From Actinomycetota bacterium (GTDB lineage Bacteria; Actinomycetota; Actinomycetes; Streptosporangiales; Streptosporangiaceae), in contig PMST01000426.1 of NCBI GenBank assembly GCA_003168295.1, forward strand, positions 1-21,347: a DNA stretch of 21,347 nt. Reading direction: 5' to 3'. Below, one piece after another: positions 14,687-21,347 of the stretch. Made by a program: the position numbers and the translations under genes. Below the pieces are notes generated by a model. That model was not told the DNA's origin. It did not search any database and worked only from the letters and a program-made list of their open reading frames with translations. Each line of letters begins with the position of its first letter. Position 1 is the stretch's first letter.

Positions 14687-17138
14687 TTAGCCGTCGGCTT
14701 CCTTGAGCAGGCCGGTGCGGTAGGCAAGGGCCACCGCTTCGGCTCGGCCGCGCACGCCCAGCTTGCGGTACACGTTCGTGCTGTGGTGCATGACCGTCTT
14801 CGGGCTCAGGTACAGAGCGGCGGCGATCTGCGGGTTCGTCTGGCCGCTGGCGATCGCGGCCAGCACCTCAAGCTCACGGCCGGTCAGCTCGGGATTTGAC
14901 CGCGGCCCGCGGCGCCTGGTCCTCGGCTCGGCGGGCTCGCTCCCGGTAGCCAGGCCGCGGACGATCGAGGCAGCGTGATCCCGCACGACGGGCCAGCCGC
15001 CGGTCAGTTCGCTGGCCGCCTGGTCGAAGGCCGCGGGGTCCAGCCGGGACCGCGCGGACTCGATCGCGGCCCGGTATCCGGCGTAGTGGGCGGGCGGCAG
15101 GCTGGCTCGCAGCGTGGGCAGATACGGCTGAATCGCGCCATCGAGCCGGGCGGCATCGAGCAGCCGGCGCGTCTTGATGAGCAGGACGATCGTCGCGCCC
15201 GCGCAGTACGCCTCGCCGTGCCAGTAGCCGACCCGGACTCCCTCGTCGATGCCGTCGGCGAGCCAGCGTGCGGCCGCCGCGACGTCGGTGTCCAGCGTGG
15301 CGGCCCCGAGGCTCGCCATCGTGCTCCACCACACCCCGCAGGTCTCCGGCCGCTTCATGGGCGCGCAGGTTGGCCAGCAGGGCCAGCCTGGTCCCTTCCG
15401 GCCCGAGCTCGGCGGCCTGTTCGTGCGCGATGATCTGCTCGGCGCACGCGATGATCCGGTCGTATCCGATGACGCGAGCGGCCAGGATGGTCTCCTGGGC
15501 GTACCAGACGGCGAGCTCGGATCTGGAGTGCCTGTGCGCGGAAAGGGCGCGGCGCTGCAAGAACACGCAGCGCCAGTAGGGCAGGTCCGCGAGCGGGGCC
15601 CGCTCGATTCCGGCTGCGGTCAGCTCATCCGCCGCATCCAGCTCTCCGCGCAAGGCCAGGCCGTAGGCGAGATGCTCGGTCGCCCGCAGCCAGTCGATGG
15701 CGGCATCAGGGTCCCCGGCGAGGACGCTGCGGGCGGCCGCGAGCCGCTCGAGGTCGAGCGTGCCCTCGTCGATGGCCAGGCGGACCGACCAGGCGGTGGC
15801 CGCGGCCCGGCCGCGCGCGCTGAGCTTCGGGTCACGCCGATCGAGATCGAGGAAGGCCGAGAACCAGGCACGGCCCTCGCTCATCGGCCCCCGATGCGCC
15901 CAGAACGGCCCGAGGGCCTCGGCGAGCCTCGCTCCGCGCCGGGCGTCCGCCCGCTCCTGCAGCAGGTTCAGTGCGGCCCGGAGATTGGGCAGTTCGCGGT
16001 CGGTGCGCTCGAGCCAGCGGCGTTCGGCCGGGGAGTCGGTGCCGTCGATGGCGCGCTCGGCAAAGTCCAGCGCCCAGTGCAGCAGACGGTCCTGGGCGGC
16101 CGGCATTTCACCGCGGGAACGGAGTTGCTCGACGACGAACTCTTGCAGCACGTCGAGCAGCCTGAAGCGCGGGGCGTCGGCCGGCCCGTCCACGGGCTCG
16201 ACGAGGTGCCAGTCGACCAGGTCCGCTAGGTCATCAAGGACGTTCGGGACGTCGGATCCCGCATCGCCGCCCGCCGGTGCGCCGCCAGTGCTCGCCGCCG
16301 CATCCAGGTCGAAGGATCCCGGGAAGACGGCGAGCTGGCGCAGCAGTTGCTGGGCCGGCACGTCGAGCAGCAGGTAACTCCACCCGATGGCGGAGCGCGT
16401 GTCGCGATGCCGTCCGGATGCACTGCCGCCGGTGAGCATCCGCAGCCGGCTCTGCTCGCCGGACTGCAGGGCCGCGACCAGAGCCGCGGGGGTGAACATG
16501 GTGGTCCGGGCGGCCGCTAGCTCGATCGCCATGGGGGATCCGTCGAGTAGCTCGCACAGGGCGACCACCGCGACCCGCTCGTCATCCGGGCCAGCCGCCC
16601 GCAGGCCGCCGACCGCGCGAGCGTGCTCGTAAAACATCGCCACCGCGGGCCCGTCCGGGCCGGCCGGCAGCGCCCCGACCGGCACGACGTTCTCTCCCTT
16701 CAGCCGCAGCCGGGACCGGCTGGTGACCAGCAGCTGCAGATCAGGACATGCCTCAAGCAGCTCGTCCAGCAGATTCACCGACGCCAGCAGGCGCTCGAAG
16801 GTATCCAGGACGACAACACGCGGCTCACCGATCAAGGCGGCGGCGATCGAGCGCACCGGGTCTCGTCCGGCGTCTGGCTCCGGCACGAGGGCTCGGACGA
16901 GCGCACCGGGCAGGCTGGCCTCGTCGGTTCCCGACAGCTCGAGGTAGCTCACCTTGCCCGAGATCTTGCGGCAGACCTCCACGGCAATCCTGGTCTTGCC
17001 GATTCCGCCGGCGCCGGTGATCGTCACCAGCCGGGCGCCGTCCTCGAGCAGATGCCGGGCATCAGCAATCTCGTCCTCGCGCCCGAACAGCCGCGACCTA
17101 ACCGAAGGCATGCGGTCCGATGCGGCCACCCAGCTCAA
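14687..17138 (-). pseudogene. NB-ARC/TPR LuxR-family regulator interrupted by a frameshift
   Basis: The first frame (17138 down to the shift) has Walker A TGAGGIGKT, Walker B VVVLDTFERLL, LVTSRSRLRLKGE and GSPMAIELAAARTT, then tetratricopeptide-like helices. At about 15334-15337 a run of four C (four G in the coding sense) shifts the frame. Deleting one G joins LLANLRAHEAAGDLR to VWWSTMASLGAATLDTD of the second frame (ORF from 15358, 223 residues). That frame ends in an intact LuxR helix-turn-helix, LTGRELEVLAAIASGQTNPQ and onward. Restored length is about 816 residues, normal for this class. The TTG 17138 start has GGGGGTG about 8 bases upstream; ATG 17111 is an alternative. It may be a real mutation or a homopolymer sequencing error. 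It is divergent from an MFS gene that is also frameshifted. Confidence 0.85.
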
Positions 17139-17191
17139 AAGAATGTCACCCCCACGGCTCTGCTCTTATCGTGCCCTGCCACCTCCCTATA

Positions 17192-17242
17192 GGGCGATCG
17201 CCCGATGTAACCCGCAGGTGAAGCTAAGACGGTCGTTAAGAC
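17192..17242. promoter_or_regulatory. Divergent promoter region with palindrome and direct repeat
   Basis: The 137-base gap between the second LuxR regulator and the MFS gene contains a perfect 12-base palindrome GGGCGATCGCCC (17192-17203), preceded by CCTATA, and a direct repeat TAAGAC at 17225-17230 and 17237-17242 (period 12). Either could be a regulator binding site for the divergent pair. No clear -35/-10 pair is seen. Confidence 0.35.
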
Positions 17243-17275
17243 ACCGCGCCGCCAGCGGGAGAGGGTGCCTCAGCC

Positions 17276-18576
17276 ATGACCAAGCCATCAGCAGGCCGCT
17301 ACCGGGACGCGCTGCGGCATCGCGATTTCCGGGTGATGCTCACGGCGTTCCTGATCGATCAGATCGGCAGCTGGGCCTACAACGTGGTCCTCATCGTCTA
17401 CATCTATGACCGCACCGGATCGACCACCTGGATCGCCGCGACGACGGCAGCGGGGTGGATTCCCCGGATCCTGTTCTGCGGCTACGCCGGGGTGCTGGCC
17501 GACCGCTTCGAACGCACCCGGACGCTGCTGGTGTCGGCCTTGCTCGCCCTCGCGGCGATGGCGGCGATCGCGATCGTGATGGCGGTGGACGGCCCCGTCA
17601 TGCTGATCCTGGTCCTGGCCGCCGCAACCGCCGCTGTTGGCACCGTGTACCTACCGGCCTCCGGGGCGCTCATCCCCGAGACGGTCGCCGAGGGCGACCT
17701 CGCGGCGGCCAACGCCCTGTTCGGGATGCTGGAGAACCTCGTCGTCATCATCGGACCCCCATCGGCGGGCTGCTCCTGCTGGCGGGACGCCCGGTGTGGG
17801 GAATCCTGTTGAACCTCGCGACCTTCGCCGCCGCCGCCGTCCTCATCTCCCGGCTCCGAGTGCGCAGCACCGGTACGGCCGGAGACGGCGGAGAACGGCT
17901 GACCACGCAGGTCACGGCGGGCATTACCGCGCTGCGGCGTAACCCGCAGGCACGCATGTTGGTGGCGTTCGCCGCGCTTGGCACCGCTATCTACGGCGCG
18001 AGCACCGTGCTCTACGTCCCGATGAGCGAGCGGTTCGGGACCGGCGCGGACGGATACAGCTATCTGCTGACCGCGGCCGCGATCGGCGGCGTGCTCGGGG
18101 CCGCCGCGGTCAGCAGGCTCAGTGCCTCACCCCGGCTGTCGGTGATCATCGAAGGCGGAGTGCTGTCGCTGGCGCTTCCGTTCGCCGCCACGGCTTTGAT
18201 CACGTCACCGGTGATCGGCTTCGTCCTGCAGGTCATTTCGGGCGGCGGGATGGTGGTCGTCGATGTCCTCGCGCTGACCACCTTGCAGCGTGACCTGCCC
18301 CGCGACCTGCTCAGCCGGGTCATCCGAATCCTGGAGACCGCGGCTAGGGCCGCCGCCCTGGCGGCGAGCTTCGCGGTCGCCGCTCTCATCCGCGAGGTCG
18401 GCCTTACCGACGCCCTGCTGGTCGTCGGGCTGGGGTTCCCGGTCATCGCGGCGGCGGGTTTGCGGCCGCTGATGAGGGCCGAGGCCCGAACGGCCAGGGC
18501 CGTGGACGCCTCCGAAACACGGGTCCCCGTATTCACCGAATCCATGCTCGCCACCGCGGCCTCCCCGGTGCCGTAG
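17276..18576 (+). pseudogene. MFS efflux transporter interrupted by a frameshift
   Basis: ATG 17276 (GGGAGAGGG upstream) opens a 12-helix-type MFS protein of the EntS/MFS_3 kind: RHRDFRVMLTAFLIDQIGSWAYN, VLADRFERTR (motif A region), then LIPETVAEGDLAAANALFGM. At the C run 17756-17760 the frame is lost. The continuation IGGLLLLAGRPVWGILLNL and the remaining helices lie one frame over and end at 18576. Adding one base in GGACCCCC restores a 433-residue protein, the usual length. The first piece alone stops at 17812 with six helices at most and would not transport. Substrate unknown; export of a small molecule is the family role. Divergent from the LuxR regulator, convergent with the DHA2 gene. 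Confidence 0.85.
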
Positions 18577-18607
18577 CCGTCGTGACGGGAGCCGCGAGGA
18601 CCCCGCC

Positions 18608-20104
18608 TCAGGACGTGATGGCCTTCTCCTGTGTTCTCTGGACGGGCACCAAAGCACGCCTGGGCTTCGGTGTCCTGATGAGCGTGACGATCACCAGCAG
18701 GCTGCACACGTCGAGGATCGCGGCGAAGCCGAACGCGGCCGCCATCCCGTGCGTGAGCACATGCTGCGAGGCGGCCAGCGGGGCAAGCCCGGCGAGCGGA
18801 TGACTGGCCGCGTGCCTGCTCGCGGTGCCGTACACCGCGACCAGGACACCGAGGCCCAGGGCGCCGCCGACCAGTTGCAGCATGTTCACCAGGCCCGAGG
18901 CGGCCCCGGAGTCCGCGGCCGGGACGCCGGCCAGCGAAGTGGTCGTCAGCGGCACGAACACCAGCCCCATCCCGAGGCCGATCAGCAGCATCGGGCCGAA
19001 GATGCCTGACCAGTAGCCGGTGGCGGGCGTGACGCGCCACAGCCAGGCCATCGAGGCGATGGCGGGCAGCATCCCGGCGATCATCAGCGGCTTGGTCCCC
19101 ACCCGCGGCATCAGCCTCGGCGCCAGCCGCGACACCGCGAACAGAGCGATGGTCATCGGCAGGAACGCCACGCCCGCGCGGAGCGGGCTGAAGCCCATGA
19201 CCTTCTGCAGGAACTGGGTGAGGAAGAAAAACACTCCGAACAGGCCCGCGATGAGCAGCAGCCTGGCCAGGAACGATCCGGCCCGGCTGACGTCGGTGAA
19301 CAGGCGCAGCGGGGTAATCGGCTGGCGGGCCCTGCGCTCGTTGACCACGAACAGCACCAGCAGCACCGCGGCGGCGCCGAACGCGGCCAGCGCAACGTGA
19401 TCACCCCACCCGCTGGACGCGGCCCGGATGAACCCGTACACCAGGGCGGTCACGCCCGCCGTAGCGGTGAGGGCACCGGCCAGGTCGAAGCGGCCTGGCA
19501 GCCGCGGGGCCTCCCCGACAAACCGCGGGGTGACGGCCAGTACCGCGACGCCGATCGGCACGTTGATGAACAGGACCCACCGCCAGGACAGCCATTCGGT
19601 GATCACCCCGCCGAGCACCAGGCCCAGCGAGGAGCCGCCGGTGATCACCCCCATGTAGATGCCGAGGGCACGAGTGCGCTCCCGGCCCTCGGGAAAACTG
19701 GTGACGATCAGCGCGAGCACCGCAGGGGAGGCGAGCGCGCCGCCCACTCCCTGCAGCGCCCGGGCCGCCAGAAGCATGCCCGCCGTCGTCGACAGGCCGC
19801 CCGCCAGCGAGGCGAGGGTGAACAAGCCGATGCCGGCGAGGAACATCCGCCGTCGGCCCAAGATGTCGCCGGCCCGGCCCCCGAGAAGCAGCAGGCCGCC
19901 GGACGTCAGCGTGTAGCCGTTCAGCACCCAGGACAGGCTCGTGGCGGAGAAGTGCAGGCCGGACTGGATGTGCGGCAGGGCGATATTCACCACGGTCATG
20001 TCGAGGATGATCATCAGCTGGGCGCTGAGCATGATGGCCAGGGCGATCCCGTGTCGGCCCTGGTTGGCACCTTCAGCCCCGTGCGGAGCAGGCGAAGAAG
20101 ACAA
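18608..20104 (-). CDS. DHA2 family (EmrB/QacA-type) MFS multidrug efflux transporter
   Basis: A 14-helix drug:proton antiporter of about 500 residues. Helix 1 is ALAIMLSAQLMIILDMTVVNIALP with the DHA2 motif LDxTVVNVALP. Motif A is GGRAGDILGRRRMF, the motif C-like segment is GVITGGSSLGLVLGGVI, and WRWVLFINVPIG is typical of the family. I prefer TTG 20104, with GGAGG four bases upstream: it gives a 19-residue lead before helix 1, and codon bias drops upstream of it. The alternative ATG 20188 adds 28 residues of non-family sequence. The gene is divergent from a TetR repressor that probably controls it. Confidence 0.92.
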   Translation of the reverse strand: MSSSPAPHGAEGANQGRHGIALAIMLSAQLMIILDMTVVNIALPHIQSGLHFSATSLSWVLNGYTLTSGGLLLLGGRAGDILGRRRMFLAGIGLFTLASLAGGLSTTAGMLLAARALQGVGGALASPAVLALIVTSFPEGRERTRALGIYMGVITGGSSLGLVLGGVITEWLSWRWVLFINVPIGVAVLAVTPRFVGEAPRLPGRFDLAGALTATAGVTALVYGFIRAASSGWGDHVALAAFGAAAVLLVLFVVNERRARQPITPLRLFTDVSRAGSFLARLLLIAGLFGVFFFLTQFLQKVMGFSPLRAGVAFLPMTIALFAVSRLAPRLMPRVGTKPLMIAGMLPAIASMAWLWRVTPATGYWSGIFGPMLLIGLGMGLVFVPLTTTSLAGVPAADSGAASGLVNMLQLVGGALGLGVLVAVYGTASRHAASHPLAGLAPLAASQHVLTHGMAAAFGFAAILDVCSLLVIVTLIRTPKPRRALVPVQRTQEKAITS

Positions 20105-20244
20105 GATGCCTCCATGATTGTCGGGCGATCTCGGCTCGACCACGACGACGGGACCATTGATGCTGACCTGAGGACAGCCACGGAACATCGCTGTGGTTGA
20201 TCGGTACGGCCTCCGGTCGCTGACCGGGCGGTACGATCAGGAAT

Positions 20245-20323
20245 GAAGCGGAGGGCCACTCCGGTTACTATACGGAGGCACCCTCCGCTTCGCAACCCTA
20301 TTAATCCTCCGAACCCGTATTAG
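20245..20323. promoter_or_regulatory. DHA2/tetR divergent promoters and operator cluster
   Basis: On minus, -35 TTGCGA (20295-20290) and -10 TATAGT (20272-20267) are 17 bases apart, a good sigma-70-type promoter for the transporter. On plus, TATTAG (20318-20323) lies 10 bases before the tetR ATG, implying a nearly leaderless message. A perfect 11-base inverted repeat GAAGCGGAGGG (20245-20255) / CCCTCCGCTTC (20281-20291) spans the transporter promoter. Nested in it is CTCCG (20259-20263) / CGGAG (20273-20277) directly over the -10. Another CCTCCG is at 20306-20311 and one at 20210-20215. This is the expected layout of a TetR operator that represses both genes. Confidence 0.65.
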
Positions 20324-20333
20324 TCTCGAAGCG

Positions 20334-20936
20334 ATGACCAGAACACCTGACCAGGTACCGCAGCGGCCCGCGGAACAGCGACCCGCGGAGCAACAGCGTG
20401 CCGACGCGCGGCACAACCGTGCCCGGCTGATCACCGCCGCCACGCAGGCGTTCGCGGATAAGGGAGCCGACGCACCGCTCGAAGACATCGCCCGGCGCGC
20501 CGGAGTCGGCATCGGCACCCTCTACCGGCATTTCCCCAACCGGCTTGACCTGCAGGCGGCCGTCTTCCGCAACCAGGTGGTCAGCGTCTGCGGCGAAGGG
20601 GACGCGCTGCTTGAGACCGCGGCTCCCGAGCAGGCCTTTACCGCCTGGATGCGCCGGCTGAACGCCTACCTGGTGACCAAGCGCGGGCTCTCCCATGCGC
20701 TCATCGAGGCGGTCGGGATCGAATCCGAGCTCATCTCGTCGTGCTGGGTGGCGATGCGCGAAACCACCGAGCGGCTGCTGAGGAACGGGCAGCAGGCCGG
20801 CGTCATCCGTTCGGACGTGAGCGCTACGGACGTGATGCGGCTGGTACACGGGGTGGCGGTGAGCACGGAGCGGGCGCCGGACCGGGCCGACGCGCTGCTG
20901 TCCATCATGCTCGACGGCCTCAGAGTCAGGCCCTGA
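20334..20936 (+). CDS. TetR-family transcriptional repressor
   Basis: A 200-residue TetR protein. After a Gln/Pro/Arg-rich N-terminal tail with a duplicated PAEQRPAEQQ, the helix-turn-helix runs from RARLITAATQAFADKGAD to LEDIARRAGVGIGTLYRHFPNR (about residues 27-65). The rest is the helical ligand-binding and dimerisation domain. ATG 20334 has no ribosome binding site and lies 10 bases after a -10 candidate, so translation may be leaderless. Divergent placement beside the DHA2 transporter, with shared palindromes, suggests it represses the pump and itself until a toxic ligand binds. Confidence 0.93.
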   Translation: MTRTPDQVPQRPAEQRPAEQQRADARHNRARLITAATQAFADKGADAPLEDIARRAGVGIGTLYRHFPNRLDLQAAVFRNQVVSVCGEGDALLETAAPEQAFTAWMRRLNAYLVTKRGLSHALIEAVGIESELISSCWVAMRETTERLLRNGQQAGVIRSDVSATDVMRLVHGVAVSTERAPDRADALLSIMLDGLRVRP

Positions 20937-21121
20937 CCTCGCCCGGTTTGTATGGTTGTCGGACCCTAAACGCTCTTCCGGGTGAGCTGCCATTTCTCGC
21001 GGATCGCACGTCCTGCCCGGGTGCGGGTGCCACCGCCCCATATGCCTGGGCTCGGTGCGTCTCCCGGGCTGCGGTGCCCTCGCCGCGCTCGCAGGCCGGC
21101 CTTTCTGACCCCTTTGTCGGC
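20937..21121. other. Region after tetR with no supported gene
   Basis: Frames here lack consistent codon bias and give no recognisable domain. A weak hairpin GTCAG/CTGAC (20925-20937) overlaps the tetR stop. Nothing else is seen before the right-end repeat. Confidence 0.5.
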
Positions 21122-21346
21122 TTATGGGCACGGGTTATCGTGGTTGATCCGGGCTTCATGGTGGATTGGGGGTATCCCCGTGATGCTCCTATGTCTGTCA
21201 AGGGCTTGGCGGTATTGATCTTGGTGGTGGGCAGCTGACATGGCTTGGTTGCTTCTTGTGGCCTGGGGCTGGTGTTCTGGCGGGCTGCCGGTGACGGACA
21301 GGACAGGGACGGGCCGCTCGTAGCTGAGGGTGAGGTAGGCCTGCGG
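21122..21346 (-). CDS. Possible 3' end of an unrecognised gene entering from the right edge
   Basis: A minus-strand frame is open from the right edge to a TAA at 21124-21122. The outer ~25 codons nearly all end in C or G and read QAYLTLSYERPVPVLSV and onward, which looks like real protein. Bias falls off after that, so the genuine end may be earlier or a frameshift may intervene. The inner part overlaps the repeat shared with the left end. I cannot assign a family; a transposase tail is one possibility. Confidence 0.25.
   Translation of the reverse strand, partial: PQAYLTLSYERPVPVLSVTGSPPEHQPQATRSNQAMSAAHHQDQYRQALDRHRSITGIPPIHHEARINHDNPCP
21131..21166 (-). repeat. Right copy of the 36-nt element shared with the left end
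   Basis: The reverse complement of this stretch matches 200-235 at 28 of 36 bases. Read on plus it encodes VIVVDPGFMVD, close to the minus-strand reading of the left copy. GGGGTATCCCC just beyond it (21168-21178) forms a small hairpin. Confidence 0.45.
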
Positions 21347-21347
21347 G

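Noticed and set aside
15249..16229. 326-residue plus-strand frame
   Set aside because: Antisense to the second LuxR regulator, no domain.
18060..19040. 326-residue minus-strand frame
   Set aside because: It spans two convergent MFS genes out of frame; a shadow.

Overview
This window is high-GC DNA with strong G/C bias at third codon positions, frequent GTG and TTG starts, and tightly overlapping stop/start codons. The thiamine gene set is arranged in the way known from filamentous actinomycetes. I infer a GC-rich actinobacterium, and the large ATP-dependent LuxR regulators fit a filamentous lineage. I cannot fix the genus from sequence alone.

Left part (1-6017) is housekeeping. A flavodoxin-like gene (minus strand) has an odd, over-long tail running to the window edge. 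Next comes a Bcp-type peroxiredoxin (plus strand). It converges on a five-gene thiamine operon read leftwards: thiO-thiS-thiG-thiD-tenA. A TPP riboswitch precedes the operon, and the 3' end of the riboswitch is also the ribosome binding site of thiO. thiE is divergent from it. Together these genes make the thiazole phosphate (ThiO, ThiS, ThiG), phosphorylate and salvage the pyrimidine (ThiD, TenA) and join the two halves (ThiE). thiC is not in the window. A cluster of G7 runs and hairpins sits between thiG and thiD.

Middle (6049-13187): a 1500-residue GH38 alpha-mannosidase without a signal peptide, with extra beta-sandwich domains at both ends. It is followed by an 851-residue NB-ARC/TPR/LuxR regulator in the same direction, with a 9-bp inverted repeat in the gap between them.

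Right-middle (13188-18576) looks accessory and eroding. It holds a structured leader with alternative hairpins and a protein resembling the N-terminal half of an adenylate-forming enzyme in which tandem repeats sit where the ATP-binding loop should be. A small ORF with its own ribosome binding site follows in the same frame. Beyond that lie a 58-nt relic of a DHA2 transporter gene start, a second LuxR-type regulator (minus) and a divergent MFS transporter (plus). The regulator and the transporter are each broken by a one-base shift in a G/C run.

Right end (18608-21347): an intact DHA2 multidrug transporter and a divergent TetR repressor share a promoter region packed with CGGAGG/CCTCCG half-sites. 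They form a textbook efflux module. The last 400 bases hold no recognised complete gene.

A 36-nt element near the left edge reappears in inverted orientation near the right edge (28 of 36 identical), which suggests a dispersed repeat at both ends. I did not find a convincing new multi-gene system. The best leads are the repeat-interrupted adenylate-forming protein with its leader, the end repeats, and the G-tract element inside the thiamine operon.
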